Positions 28,601 to 40,998 of a stretch of 64,000 nt of DNA are shown here, one piece after another. The DNA lies in the NCBI RefSeq assembly GCF_002607855.1, contig NZ_AWQQ01000088.1, forward strand, positions 120,920-184,919. The letters run 5' to 3'. The notes under the pieces were generated by a model. It was not told the DNA's origin and ran no database searches. It worked only from the letters and a program-made list of their open reading frames with translations. How positions within the stretch are numbered: the first letter of the stretch is position 1; every line of letters begins with the position of its first letter. Position numbers and translations under genes: made by a program. Source of the stretch: Desulforamulus profundi (GTDB lineage: Bacteria; Bacillota_B; Desulfotomaculia; Desulfotomaculales; Desulfotomaculaceae).

Positions 28601-30246
28601 GTACGGGGTACCACAGCCGGTGTAGGTCTGATCTCTCCACCGCCGCACCACGATATTTATTCCATTGAAGACCTGGCTGAATTGATTCACGATCTTAAGA
28701 ATGCCAACCCGAGGGCCAGAATTAACGTCAAGCTGGTTTCCGAGGTGGGCGTGGGCACCATTGCTGCCGGGGTCGCCAAGGGCCGGGCCGATGTTGTGCT
28801 GATCAGCGGTTACGACGGTGGTACCGGCGCGTCCCCGCGGACCAGTATAAGGCATGCCGGGCTGCCCTGGGAACTGGGTTTGGCAGAAACCCATCAAACC
28901 CTGGTGCTGAACAAACTGCGCGACAGAATTATCGTAGAGACCGACGGCAAGCTGATGACCGGGCGGGATGTGGTCATCGCCACGCTGCTGGGCGCCGAAG
29001 AATACGGATTTGCCACCGCTCCCCTGGTTGCCATGGGCTGCGTCATGATGCGGGTTTGCAACCTGGATACCTGCCCGGTGGGCGTCGCCACCCAGAACCC
29101 GGAACTGCGTAAGAATTTCACCGGCAAACCCGAGCATGTGGTGAATCTCATGCGGTTTATCGCCCAGGAAATGAGAGAGATGATGGCCCAACTGGGCTTC
29201 CGTACCATCAATGAAATGGTAGGCAGAACCGACGTCCTGGAAGTCAGTGACGCCGTTAACCACTGGAAGAGAAAAGGACTGGATCTTTCCACCCTGCTTT
29301 ACCAGCCGGATGTACCTGAAACCGTGGGAAGATACTGCCGGGTTGCCCAGGACCACAGGCTGGAGCAGTCCCTTGACATGCAGCAACTCCTGAAGATATG
29401 CCAGCCTGCCCTGGAGCAGGGAGAACCTGTGCAAGCCAGGCTGCCCATTCGCAATATTAACCGGGTGGTAGGCACCATTCTGGGGAGTGAGGTCACCAGG
29501 CGTTACGGAGCCGCAGGCCTGCCGGAGAGCACCATTCAATTAACCTTTGAAGGAACTGCCGGGCAGAGCTTCGGGGCCTTTGTTCCCAAGGGAATAACCC
29601 TGACCCTGGAAGGCGATGCCAACGACTATATCGGAAAAGGACTTTCCGGTGGCAAGATCATTGTTTACCCGCCGGCCCAATCCACCTTTGTACCTGAGGA
29701 AAATATCATTATCGGCAACGTAGCTTTTTACGGTGCAACATCCGGGGAAGCTATATCCGCGGTGTGGCCGGTGAGAGATTCTGCGTCAGAAACAGCGGTG
29801 TCCGGGCAGTGGTGGAAGGTGTAGGCGATCACGGCTGTGAATATATGACCGGCGGGCGGGTGGTCGTGCTCGGTTCAACCGGCAGGAACTTTGCAGCAGG
29901 TATGTCCGGTGGTATTGCCTATGTGCTGGACGAAGACGGAATGTTCCCCAATCGCTGCAACATGGAAATGGTTCTTCTCGAAAAGCTGGAAGATGCTGAG
30001 GAAATTAAAGAGGTTAAAGGCCTGATTGAGCAGCACTTAAACCATACCCAAAGCGAAGTGGCTCGCAGGATACTGGACCATTGGGAGACCCTGCTGCCGA
30101 AGTTCGTGCGGGTAATTCCCAAGGACTATAAACGCATGATGGAAGCCCTGGCACGTGCTTACGAGATGGGCTTAAGCGGTGAAGAGGCCGTTCTGGCTGC
30201 CTTCGAAGAGAACAAAAAGGATAAATCCCGGGTCAGTGGCAATTAA
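25659..30246 (+). CDS. gltB: Glutamate synthase large subunit, two apparent frameshifts
   Basis: Large subunit of NAD(P)H-dependent glutamate synthase: glutamine amidotransferase, central, FMN-binding and GXGXG domains in order, about 1528 residues. ATG 25659 begins [20 protein letters not shown] followed by ACGIGF, where Cys becomes the N-terminal nucleophile after propeptide removal. Single-base losses near 27250 (aatcctccattg) and 29755 (gaagctatatcc) split it into three frames. Key motifs: [32 protein letters not shown] (FMN barrel), [15 protein letters not shown] (3Fe-4S cluster) and [16 protein letters not shown] (GXGXG). Followed 29 bases later by gltD, forming the gltBD operon. Confidence 0.95.
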
Positions 30247-30275
30247 CCGGGCAAAATTGGTTGGGGGGGTACGTC

Positions 30276-31757
30276 ATGGGTAAACCTACCGGATTTATGG
30301 AATATAATCGGGAACTCGCCGCGCATCGTGAGCCCCTGGAGCGGGTGAACGACTGGCAGGAGTTTTACAGTCGATTGCCGGAAGAAAAACTTAAAATACA
30401 GGCAGCGCGCTGCATGGACTGCGGCACACCCTTTTGTCACAGCGGCATGATCATCAACGGGATGGCTTCAGGCTGTCCCAACCATAATGTGCCTTCGGAG
30501 TGGAACGACCTGGTGTACCGGGGCTTGTGGAAAGAAGCATTTAACCGGCTCGTGAAGACAAATAACTTTCCGGAGTTCACCGGCCGGGTTTGCCCGGCGC
30601 TGTGCGAGGGCGCTTGTACCGGGGGGCTTGTGGGTTCTCCGGTGACCGTCAAAAGCCTGGAGTGCGCCATTATTGACAAAGCCTTTGAAGAGGGCTGGGT
30701 GGTACCGCAGCCCCCGGCTAAACGCACAGGCAAAAAGGTTGCTGTGGTGGGCTCAGGTCCTGCGGGATTGGCCTGCGCGGCCCAACTGAACAAAGCCGGC
30801 CACTGGGTCACGGTTTTTGAGCGGGCGGACCGCATCGGCGGGCTGCTGATGTACGGCATACCCAACATGAAGCTTGACAAGCGAATTGTTCAAAGACGGG
30901 TTGACCTGATGGCCGCAGAGGGCGTTACCTTTGTCACCAATACCGAAGTGGGGCGGGATTATCCTGCTGATCAACTGCTGAAGGAATTTGACGCTGTGGT
31001 TCTCTGCGGGGGCGCCACAAAACCGCGTGACCTGCCGGTGGAAGGGCGCAGTCTCAAGGGCATTCACCTTGCTGTGGAATTCCTCGGCGCCAATACCAAA
31101 AGCCTGCTGGACTCCAACCACGGGGACGGGAATTTTATTTCCGCCGCAGGGAAAGATGTTATCGTAATCGGTGGCGGCGACACCGGCACAGACTGCGTTG
31201 GCACGGCTTTGCGCCACAAGTGCAGAAGTGTTGTCCAGCTTGAGATTATGCCCCAGCTTCCTTTGCAACGGGGTCCCAATAATCCCTGGCCCCAGTACCC
31301 GAGAATACACAAAGTTGATTACGGCCAGCAAGAGGCCGCAGCCCTTTATGGAGAGGACCCGCGGCAGTATTGCATCATGACCAAAAGGTTTGTTGGCGAC
31401 GACCGGGGGTACGTCAAAGAAGTGCATACCGTTAACGTTGAATGGATCAAGAGTGATCAGGGACGCTTTATGCCCAGGGAAGTTTCCGGAACCGAAAAGG
31501 TTTGGCCCGCCCAACTGGTACTTTTGGCCATGGGATTTACCGGCCCCGAGGATACCCTGCTTGACCGTCTGGGTGTGGAACGGGATGCCTGCACCAACGC
31601 CAAGGCTGAATACGGCAAGTTTGCCACCAATGTGAAGGGGGTATTTACTGCCGGGGATATGCGCCGGGGTCAAAGTCTGGTTGTCTGGGCCATCAATGAA
31701 GGACGCGGAGCGGCACGGGAGTGCGACCGTTACTTGCTGGGTTTCACAAACCTTTGA
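30276..31757 (+). CDS. gltD: Glutamate synthase small subunit
   Basis: FAD- and Fe-S-containing subunit that passes electrons from NAD(P)H to GltB. The start is ATG 30276 ([15 protein letters not shown]), preceded by GGGGGGG. 493 residues, no frameshift. The N-terminal ferredoxin-like region has [25 protein letters not shown] and [14 protein letters not shown]. The FAD GxGxxG is [16 protein letters not shown] and the NAD(P) one [15 protein letters not shown]. The C-terminus [20 protein letters not shown] is diagnostic of GltD. Coupled to gltB, closed by the terminator at 31781. Confidence 0.96.
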   Translation: MGKPTGFMEYNRELAAHREPLERVNDWQEFYSRLPEEKLKIQAARCMDCGTPFCHSGMIINGMASGCPNHNVPSEWNDLVYRGLWKEAFNRLVKTNNFPEFTGRVCPALCEGACTGGLVGSPVTVKSLECAIIDKAFEEGWVVPQPPAKRTGKKVAVVGSGPAGLACAAQLNKAGHWVTVFERADRIGGLLMYGIPNMKLDKRIVQRRVDLMAAEGVTFVTNTEVGRDYPADQLLKEFDAVVLCGGATKPRDLPVEGRSLKGIHLAVEFLGANTKSLLDSNHGDGNFISAAGKDVIVIGGGDTGTDCVGTALRHKCRSVVQLEIMPQLPLQRGPNNPWPQYPRIHKVDYGQQEAAALYGEDPRQYCIMTKRFVGDDRGYVKEVHTVNVEWIKSDQGRFMPREVSGTEKVWPAQLVLLAMGFTGPEDTLLDRLGVERDACTNAKAEYGKFATNVKGVFTAGDMRRGQSLVVWAINEGRGAARECDRYLLGFTNL

Positions 31758-31780
31758 TAATAATGCTATAGTTTTCAACA

Positions 31781-31806
31781 AACGCTCCCTTAAATAAGGG
31801 AGCGTT
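31781..31806 (+). terminator. Intrinsic terminator after gltD
   Basis: AACGCTCCCTTA (31781-31792) and TAAGGGAGCGTT (31795-31806) form a near-perfect palindrome, followed by ATACTTTAT. Confidence 0.8.
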
Positions 31807-31917
31807 ATACTTTATCCAGCCTCAGGAAGGTTTTGCGGCCATTAAGTCGAAGTACAAGAGCAGAGGTTGCATTCCTATGTTTTGTTAAGAAGATTAACGG
31901 ATAAATTATCTTCATAA

Positions 31918-32199
<282 letters not shown>

Positions 32200-32203
<4 letters not shown>

Positions 32204-32754
32204 TTGGGTCGCTGTGTATCTTGCCCGCAACATTCAGCCAGGCGGGTGCCGTAGAAATGCCTTCGGGCAATGTCCTGGTTGCAGCAAAAGGCGGTCACGG
32301 ATCAGGCTCCGGGTCGGGTTCAGGCTCCAAAACATCGGGAGGTTCGGTCTCCAACTCGCCCGGTTCAGGCCCCGGCTCGTCTGATTCTCGCTCCAACGCA
32401 AGCCCGGCTTCCGGTAAGCACAATCCTTCCCAAGACCAAACGCAGACCACTGAACGGCTGGAAACCAGGCAAAGCGCCCCGGATAAGGTTAACGGCCGGC
32501 AGGCAAACCGTGTCATGGAAAATGCCCTGGGAACTTTAAAACAAATCCGGGAGCAGACTATGGACCAGGCCCGGATGGGGGAAAAATGGCAGGAACTGCG
32601 GGGGCAAATCAACCAGATCAAGGAACAGCGCAAACTGCGGCAGGTAACCGGGGAAGAGGCTAAAATCATGCTCCGCAACTGCCTTGAACTGGCCAAGGAG
32701 CGGCAAAACCTCGAAGAGCAGGAAAACCTCCTCAAAGATCTGATAATTACATAG
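32200..32754 (+). CDS. Exported Gly/Ser-rich coiled-coil protein, unknown function
   Basis: A 184-residue frame from ATG 32200. The first 18 residues (MIGSLCILPATFSQAGA) look like the second half of a signal peptide, so the true start may have been removed at the lpdA junction. Then comes a low-complexity Gly-Ser repeat (GGHGSGSGSGSGSKTSGGS, then PGSGPGSSDSRSN), a polar linker, and a charged helical region of about 95 residues (NRVMENALGTLKQIREQTMD to LKDLIIT) that would form a coiled coil. No domain is recognised. No clear terminator follows before the convergent Wadjet operon. Confidence 0.5.
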
Positions 32755-32829
32755 GGAACTCAGTTGACGACAGGGTACAGTAGGATCAATAATTTTTGAA
32801 AGCCGCATAGTACATATTTTGGGTTTTGC

Positions 32830-35800
32830 TTACATTCCGTCAAACAGAGATATCTGTTTAACATCCGAAGCCCTGAATACGGCTTTTTCAAGTCTTTCAT
32901 CATTTTGGACAACGTTAACGTCCCGGATAATTTCCTCAAACTTTAAATATTCGTTGCTGCCAATGGCGCTGGTTCTTACCTTGAGCATATAGATCAGGTT
33001 AAAGCAGTTCATGATGGAGTTCTGCTTGAGGTCCGACAAGCATATGAGCTGGGTACGGTGTTTTCTGGCAATCTCAAACAGCGGGTTTAAAAGGTGCTCC
33101 GAAGATATCGGCCCAAAGGGGTTGTCCATCACCAGTACCCGGGTATCGGTATCGGCATCCGCTCCCGCCGCCTCCATGGCCCGGGCCCTGGTATATGTCA
33201 TAAGGGCGGAAAGCACGGAAAAGAAGACAACGAACTTCTCACCGCCGGAATTCTCGCGCACAGCATCCTCCCAGAGCTTCAAGCGGCTGTTCTGCATATT
33301 CAAGTCAATCTTGAACACGCTGACCGGAATATAAGGATTGCCCAGAAACACATTAAGCAGTTCGCGGCTGGACATCAGCCTGGCGACAGTTTTTCCCACT
33401 TCATCCTCTCTTTTTCCTGTCTGGTTTTTTCTCTTACCTTCAAGATGCATTCTTCGATGTAATCTTTCATCCTTTGCATGGCCGCATCCTGGTTGTCCAG
33501 CTGCAGATCTATTTTCAGCATCTGCACCGGCCTGGTTCTACCCTGGAGGCGTATCCTGGAATTGTCGGAGATCCACTGGATTTCCTCATAAAACCTCCTG
33601 CCATGCAGAAAACTCTGCTGCACCATATCCTTTTTGTTCCGCTCCAGATTGGCAAGCTGGACCTCGTACAGCGCAATCAACTCGTTAAGTTTGTCCGCAT
33701 GCAGGCTCATACGCTCATAGAGATAATAAAACTCGTCAAATTCCATTCCGGCCTTATCCCAGAGGTGATCAAGTCCTTTAAAAATATTATCGATGTTGGA
33801 ATTTTTATCACGGTAATCCGCCTTAAGCCCGGCATATTTGTTTCTGAGCCTGTTTGCAGCCGCGCTGTTTTCACTTTTGATTTTGCCAAAGGCCTGACTC
33901 AGTCCGGCGGCCTGGGCAGTAACATCCTGCCCGGGGATAAAACCTTTTTCCGGCTCAGTTGCGCCCGGATCTATCAGTTGCTCTATTTTTTCCCGTATTT
34001 TGTCATATCCGCGGATTTGTTCGGAAATCTTTTTATTATTTGCCTCCAGCTCATTAACACGCCGGCGCGCCTCTTGCGCCGTTCCCCAAAATCACCCTTG
34101 ATTTCCTCCGGGGGAAGAGGATCCCCGGCGCCAAGCCTTTTTACTTCATGAAGGGCATTTTTAAAGGCACTGTCTGCCGCCCCCTCTTCCTTGGCCGCAT
34201 CCTTTTCCTCCTGCCGCCGTTTCTTCAGCAGTCTTTCCAGAGAGATAATTTCCTCAGCAATCCTCTCTGCGGCCGGTTCATCATAAACCACGCCGGTATA
34301 CTCTTCTTCCTTCAAGCCAAGTTTGTCAAGCTCCTTCTGCTTTCTAACACAATCCGGCGCCAACTCCTTTTTGCGTTTTTCCAGCAGCCCGATTTCCCCG
34401 CTGTATTCCTCTTTTAAAGCCTTCAGCCTTTCCTCCAGTTCTGCGATACATCCTTCTAGCGTTTCCGCTTCCGGAGCATCTTTATAGATGCTGTACTGCG
34501 CCTGGGCTTCCTGCTGCTCTTTTTCTCTCTGCCAAACCTGCCGCTCGATCCCGCCGATATCTCCCTGCAAGCTTTCCCGGCTGTTTGTCAGCTTGGCCTT
34601 CCGGGTTTCCAAATCCGCAATACTCTTCAAGACGTCAGACAGTCTCCCCCGACAGTCCTGATAATCCTTCTCCTTTTCGATAAAGAGGGCAAAAAGCTCC
34701 ACGGCTTCCCCGGCTTTTTGCAGATCACCCTGCAATTTCTTGATCTGTTGTTCCAGTTCCCCTTCCCTTTTTTCAAGTCTCCTCTTCTCTTCTTCCAGGG
34801 TGGAGATCTTGCTTTCCATTTCCAATAAATGCTTTTCAGATTCATTTCTCTTTTTCCCCAGCCCGTACCGGTAATCCGCCGCATAATCAAACCTGGCGCA
34901 AACCGCCCGGTCGGACACCGCCGCCCTGTGGGCGTCCGTGAAATGGCCATGCTGCTCCAAAGCCGCGTCTCTCTTTTGCTCCAGCTCCGTCACCAGCTTT
35001 ACCAGGCCCTCGCTTTCAAACATCCTGCCCTCATACAGGCAGGCAAAAGCTATCCCCTCCCGGGTATGGGCCACCCGTCCGCCGCCCGGCACCGTTGTGC
35101 CCAGGTCCTCGTAGGCAATGAGGGGGATTACCCGTCGCATGGTCAGGCTGCTCACCGCGCCGGCCACCCGGTCCATATCCGCCCTGGACATGATGAAGGC
35201 ATAGGGCAGGACCGGATTGCCCTCAAGCACTGTCCGGCGGATCTCCGGCGGCAGGCCGCGCAGGTATGCTTCACCCGTATCATACTGGATGTCCAGGCCG
35301 GCCAATAAGGAGGCCAATTCCTCAGAGGTGTGCAGCCGCCCGTTTTTAAGCGCATGGAGCGACTCCGCAGCTTCGTCACGGACCCGGGCAGCCTCCTCCA
35401 GACTGGCTTCCAGGTCTTTCACCTTTTGCCCGAAGGCAGAGTTGAGGCGTTCCCGGTCAAACCTGAGATCAAAATCAAAGCCGTATTTGTCCAGGATAAA
35501 CTTTATTTCCTGCTCCTTTTGTTCATATTCACGGATATCCCGGTCAATTCCATTTAAGGCCGTTTTCTCATCAGAGAAAGCAGCCTGGAGTTCTTTCTTC
35601 TCATTGTCAATACCCTGCCGGCGCGCCGCTCCGGCGGTCTTCTCGTCCTCCAGCATTTCGATCTTCTTGCTCAGCTCATCCCGGGTATTTTCCAGCGCAG
35701 CCCTGGTCTTCCGTATCTCTGCGGCATCCATTTCCCCCAGGAGATTTCTCCCCAGCTGATGCCCAGCTTCCGCTGAACTTCCTTTTCATCTTTTTCAAAA

Positions 35801-37238
35801 TTTTTCTTCCGTTCTTCCAGCCTTCCCTTTTCAGCATCGAGACTGCTTTTTTCCCTGTCGGCAGCTCGCAAATCTTCCCCGGCCTGCCTCATCAGCTTTT
35901 CCTTTTCCGTCTTTTCTTCATGCAGGCGAGTAAGATCGGCGGCAATTGTCTCCAGGGTTTCCTCAAATAATATCTTCAGGGAATATTCCAGGCTGCGCAC
36001 CCGGCCGTCAGTATCATACTGCTCCTTTGCAGCCGACAGCTTCTCCTCAATACCCGAAAGTTCCGACCTCATCCGGCGGATTTCCTCTGCCAGGCGGGCT
36101 GCCTGCATTATTTTCTCGCGTACTTTGGCCTCTTGCAGGGCCGTTTCCGTTTCACTGCTCATGGTCTCGGCAGTTTTAAGCCTTTTCAAGGCCTCCTGGT
36201 GCTCCGACTGCCTCAACCAATAATCATTTGACCGCTCCTCCAGCTGTACCCGCTGCTCCTCGGCTTTACAGGCCTCTATCTCCAGCTGGTTTTTCTCATA
36301 TTTTCCCTGCAGCGACCCTGTTTCGGAGGTTAAATAGCCGTACAGCGCGGAAAGCTGCCCGGCCAGTTTTTTCTGCCCGTCAAGTCCTTGCAACAGCCCG
36401 GCCAGAGCATCAACCTGTTCCCTGAAGGTCCCCAGGAAGCCGTCCAGAAGCTGTTTTTCCAGGATGAACCGTTCGTTCTCCACAACCTCCTGCACCAGGC
36501 TTTCCAGCATTTCCTCCAGGCGGCGCGCTTCAGACCTGTTCCTGAACATGGCCTTCTCCACAGTCTTGATGATCCAGTCATTCAACAACTGGCCGGAGTT
36601 TTTATACTTCTGAAAGATTTCCTCCAGGCCGCCCTCACTGTCATTGATCTTGGCGATGACATTCCGCCACTCATCCTGGGCTATCCCAAATTCAGCCAGA
36701 TACTTCCCATAGCGGTCCCCGTCGTCCTCGGGAAAATACCCAAAGACAAAGGGGTCTTTTCTTTCCTTATCGGACATCATCTCCCTGGCTTCCCGGAACG
36801 GCATCACTTCCAGGACACCACCGTTCCGGTTCACGAAAGGGATATGGGCGATATCGAAGGCATTGGCGCCGGTATATTTCGAGGTAAAGGTAAAATATCT
36901 GATCCGGTTCTTCTCTTCCTCCACCCCCGGCGCTTCCGCGGACACAATCCCGATCCCCGTCAGCAGGTACCCGCCGGCCCCGTCAAGCTTCCACTCAATC
37001 ATAACGTAGGCCGGCAACTTTTCTTGCGAAAAAAACCCGCTATGTTGCGGCCCTGGATCCGGACGCCAGGTACCACCGGCTGGAGAAAAAGCTGGACCAG
37101 CACGCTTTTACCGCCGCCGTTGGCCAGGTTCAAAAGAGCATTCTCCCCGCCGTGAAAATTAAAGGTTTCATCAAGTATGTGCCGGGAATCATTGTTGTAA
37201 GAAAAATTCACAATCCTGATCCGGTTAATCCTGGGCAT
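32830..37238 (-). CDS. jetC: Wadjet JetC, SMC-like ATPase, several apparent frameshifts
   Basis: Long condensin/MukB-like ATPase that powers loop extrusion in the Wadjet plasmid-defence complex. ATG 37238 (MPRINRIRIVNFSYNNDSRH) is followed by Walker A NLANGGGKSVLVQLFL at about residue 40. The open frames at 36999-37238, 35671-37017, 33983-35731, 33375-33746 and 32830-33450 are collinear and together make roughly 1450 residues, mostly long Glu/Lys/Arg-rich coiled coils. The C-terminal head has the SMC signature ENSGGEKFVVFFSVLSAL and Walker B RVLVMDNPFGPISSEHLL. At least four single-base indels are needed to join it. It overlaps jetB at its start by 14 bases. Confidence 0.88.
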
Positions 37239-37934
37239 TCACCCCAGCCCCTCCTTCAAATAACCCTCTTAATTCAACTACCCTGCTGTCGTTGAGATAA
37301 TAATTCAGCATCAGGTCGTCCAGTTTCCTGGTGGTGCGAATTTCCCGGTCGTCATCCACAATCCTGAGCAAATTCTCCCGCTCCAGCAACCGGCAGGCGA
37401 TCAGGATGGTGCCTGCCTTGGTCTTGCGGCCTTTTTCCTCGAAATCCTGCTTGCTTTCCCAAAGTTCCGCCACCCTGATAAAATTGATGGCGTACCTTTC
37501 CTCCAGCACAGTTGCCTGGTCGCTGTTTTCAAAGGCCATGGCAAAGCGCCTGTCCAACTCCTCGATCAATTTGCTGATTCTTAAAAACTCCCGCTGCTTG
37601 GGATTCCGGTTGCGGCTGCCGTAGAACAGGTAAAAATGAACATGGAGATATAGCAGAGCAAATAGGCATCAACAAGTCTGGCATCGGAGGCCACCCATTC
37701 TCTAAAATCTTTGGTGGTAAAGCCCAGCAAGCTGTTTCCGCTGTCCGGGACCAGGTATAATGTATTGGACGCTTCCACGATCCTGAAGTCCATCTCGTCC
37801 TCAAATTCCGCCAGAATTGACCGGACCTCGGTGTTGCGAAACTCCAGAAAAAGGTCTCCGTCAGTCTCCCTGTCGATCTGCCCCTTGTCCATCAATTTCT
37901 TAAATATCCTTACCGCAGTGTTTAAATGGCTCAT
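37225..37934 (-). CDS. jetB: Wadjet JetB-like kleisin-partner protein, one apparent frameshift
   Basis: About 236 residues, from ATG 37934 (MSHLNTAVRIFKKLMDKGQI). By position between jetA and jetC, size and winged-helix character it is the JetB (MukE-like) subunit; it resembles the DUF6063-type proteins of Firmicutes Wadjet operons (recalled, not searched). The frame breaks near 37620 (cggctgccgtagaacag) and continues as KQREFLRISKLIEELDRRFA and AMAFENSDQATVLEERYAIN. Ends GGAGVNAQD just inside jetC. Starts 4 bases inside the jetA end (ATGA type overlap). Confidence 0.78.
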
Positions 37935-39540
37935 CCAAAGCTCACCTCGATCATAAAATCACTGATGGCTATGCGCCTGCTGAATAGTACGTCCCCCTGA
38001 CGAAATAAGACTTCCTCCTCAAATACGCTTTCATCCGGCTTTCTGATTTCTATTCTCTTCACCCCATACAAATCAGGACGGTCCTTTTCAATGCAGTACA
38101 GGCAAAAGCCGACATCCAGCTCTCCGGTGGCGTTGGCCACCACCTCATCGTGCTGCGCCTGCCATGCCTTGATATCAATGACGTTCAGATCATAAAGCTT
38201 CAGCATCGATCTGAAAACCAGATCATCAGCGACTATCAGGTTAAAAATATCCTCCCGGCCTTTCAGATAATCAAACAGCTCGCCAAACCTGTAGCCGGCT
38301 CCTTTGCCGGCGGCAAACTCCAGGATACTGCGGATGAATTCTGTATTGGCGTCGTTGATTTTTTGATTCTCAAGCGTTCGATATCCTCTCCCAGTTCCTC
38401 CACGGCCACTCCCTCAGCCCCGTCCTCCTCCTGCCTGAGCCGGGCCTGGCGCTCAAACAGCGACAACAGATTAAGCTTCCGGTCAGGATTGGGCCTGAAC
38501 AGGGGATTCAACAGTTTCCACAGGGAGGGGACGACGCTCTCATCGCATCTTTCCAGCCGCACCAGGATTTCCCGTTCATAGTCATAGTTCCGGGCCAGGG
38601 ATAAAGAAAAAGAATCGGCTATGGTTTCTTTGTATATCTTTGACAGGCCGTGCCGTTCGAGGATTAATTCCTTCTGTTCGTCGATGGTGGTATTGATGTT
38701 TCTTCTGATGACGGCGATCTCCGAGCGGGCTCTCTTCATCTCCTCATCCAGGGTTCCCCTGGAAGCTTCCTCTTCTTTAAGGCGTTCCTCCGACAGCACG
38801 ATCATGTCCCTGATTTCATTCATGATGCCGTACTCTTCCTCCAGCAGGGTGTAGGTGCTGCCGACAAGCCTTTCAAACTCCCGGATGTCCACATCGTAAA
38901 TGTTTTCCCGTATTTTCTGCATGAACTGCCTGATATCGTTCTTTTTCTGCCTGATCATTTGCACCAGGTTACCGCTCTGCCCGATGGCCTTCTTGTAATT
39001 TTTGCGCCTGATCAGTTCGCGCAGCTTCAACTCTTCAATGGTGAAGCTGATCTCCTGCTCCACTTCCTTGGTTCTAAAGAGTAAATCATAGCCCTGGTCC
39101 GTAAGCTGGTAGGTCATCACATATCCCCGGTCGCTCTCCTTCAGCTTGTCGTCAATAAGCCTGACCCGGGTTGGGGCCATACCCTGCCCGTACCTCATCA
39201 CCGGGTAATATCTTGCTTCTCCGCCGTTTTGCAATATGTCCTTGATGATGTACTCCGTGATCTTACGAATGGTTATCAAAGGAAAATCCAGGCCGTAATC
39301 AGGGACAATCCTTGCAACAAAGGCTGCGATACTATCTATGGTGCATTCCTCATCCTCTGTAAGAGTCCTTTCCATGATGAATACAAGGACGGAGAAAATA
39401 ATATTGTCAAGCTGTCCCGGCTCAAACAACCTCTCCATGTCCATCTTCCGGTTGCCGCGGTTTACAATCGAATCTATAGCCGCCACAATCTGCATCCGTT
39501 TCTCAAAACCTTCGAGAAACTCCAACTCCCGCATATCCAT
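37931..39540 (-). CDS. jetA: Wadjet JetA (kleisin-like subunit), one apparent frameshift
   Basis: About 536 residues. ATG 39540 begins MDMRELEFLEGFEKRMQIVA. This matches the JetA/DUF5716 family of Wadjet: N-terminal helical domain, winged helix around residue 70-120 (ITIRKITEYIIKDILQNGGE), a central coiled coil (EEEYGIMNEIRDMIVLSEER) and a C-terminal winged helix. The frame breaks near 38365, after which RSILEFAAGKGAGYRFGELF leads into AWQAQHDEVVANATGELDVG and IAISDFMIEVSFG. It is the kleisin-like bridge of the JetABC complex. Confidence 0.85.
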
Positions 39541-39558
39541 TGATCCGTTCCCTCGTTT

Positions 39559-40593
39559 CTAACTCAGGATACTCGACACCACCTGGTAATTGACTATCTC
39601 TTGTGGTATATACCTGCCCTTTTCCAAAAAACCGTCAGCACATCGACCCTGTCAAACCCCAGCATGGAAGTGAAGTCTGACAGGGGAGCCTCCACCCCTC
39701 TTTCATCCGGTGACTCCGGGAGTTCCATGCCTTCAGCCAGTTTAAGCATCAGCTGGTACAAGGCGGAAAAAGGTTTGATGTCAAGATTGGGATTGGCCCC
39801 CCTGGCCCGGAAAAATAGGCGGATCCCTTCCCGATCCAGGTCTCCGAAATAAAGAAAACGCCCGGCCTGTCCCCTTTTGCCCCCCAGCATGACGGCATTG
39901 TATTCCTCCAGGGCGCCGCACTTGGAAATCTTATTGCCTTCGCCGTAAAGAAGCACATCCACAGGAGTGCCGGCGACTATGTTCTTCCCGGTATCCTGCA
40001 TTAGCTTCCGGAAAGTAAACCAGGTATCCTTGTTTTCCAGGATCAGTACGGTCATCTGCTCCGGGCGGGCATGCACATACTCAAAAAATGGCTCCGGAGT
40101 ATCGTAATAGTTCAGGAATTCCTCCCCCAGACCATTGTACCTCAGCACTTCCCTTACAAGGCAAAATGGTTGTCCAGCAGCTTTTCCCCGCCCCACACCG
40201 AAAATGACCGTTCCTTGCGCGACATGGGTTCTTCAAGCAATCCCGCCGAGTACCACAGATACCGGCTTAAGCCTCTACAATCTCCCGGTGTTTTTTATAC
40301 AATTCCGGCCTTTTGAGATAACCCGAGATATTTAAGGCGGGATTAAGATGACGGATGGATTCAAAATATCCCGAGAAATCTTCCTTCGGTTTAATAATGC
40401 GATATTTATTGAACAAAGGCGGCAACCTGCCGTTCAACCCGGAAGACTTGACCGGTACAAGAATTCCATCGTCCACCAGTGTTTCAACCACATGGTGGAA
40501 AAGACCATAATCCGTTTCTTTGATAACCTGCTGTAGTTCTGTTTCAGTAAGAATTGTTTTTCCATATTCAAATAACTTTTCAACCGAACTCAT
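39559..40593 (-). CDS. jetD: Wadjet JetD, Toprim nuclease, apparent frameshifts
   Basis: DNA-cleaving subunit of Wadjet, related to topoisomerase VI A subunits. ATG 40593 (MSSVEKLFEYGKTILTETEL) opens an N-terminal helical/winged domain. Joining requires single-base repairs near 40272 (gagaggctt), 40160 (cttgtaagg) and 39640. The Toprim part has TVLILENKDTWFTFRKL (catalytic Glu) and FLYFGDLDREGIRLFFRA (DxD), and the repaired end reads FLEKGRYIPQEIVNYQVVSS to the TAG at 39559. It is the first gene of the operon, giving transcription order D-A-B-C. The jetA start lies 18 bases after its stop. Confidence 0.85.
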
Positions 40594-40692
40594 AACAATC
40601 GCCTCTTTTGGATCCTTATATTCTGAATATCTACTAACTTTATAAATAATCCGGTTAAAAAACAGGTGTACTGTATTGGAATCAGCACACCC

Positions 40693-40714
40693 TAATTATA
40701 CAATAATTATACAA
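40693..40714 (-). repeat. Tandem 11-base repeat containing TATAAT, upstream of jetD
   Basis: Two perfect adjacent copies of TTGTATAATTA on the minus strand, about 100 bases upstream of jetD. Each holds a -10-like TATAAT. Could be a promoter pair or an operator for Wadjet expression. The rest of 40594-40998 is AT-rich, holds no convincing gene, and has a short plus-strand frame (40752-40967) that looks spurious. Confidence 0.45.
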
Positions 40715-40998
40715 ATTTTTATAATTTCGTGACTTCCATTTTAGCCCACATATGCTTTTTATAATTAACTTGAGTTCTTTTTATTTGAAAGAAGACTTCC
40801 TAGAACCCATGTTCATTAAGAAAAACCAATTCTCTTTTCAAATGATCACCTGCTTGTCACGCAGGATACATTCCTTAATCCGAGGAGATATTATATCCAA
40901 AAATCTTTCCATGGTTAATACCTATCCAGACATCTTAAAGCCCTTTAATAGACATTTTTCGTATTAAGAGAACAAGACTCGTAAAGCTATTGCATAAA

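Noticed and set aside
28169..29539. 456-residue minus-strand open frame
   Set aside because: It lies wholly opposite gltB, whose motifs are clear; a shadow frame.
40752..40967. 71-residue plus-strand open frame between jetD and the HNH region
   Set aside because: AT-rich composition, no ribosome site and no recognisable motif; treated as chance.
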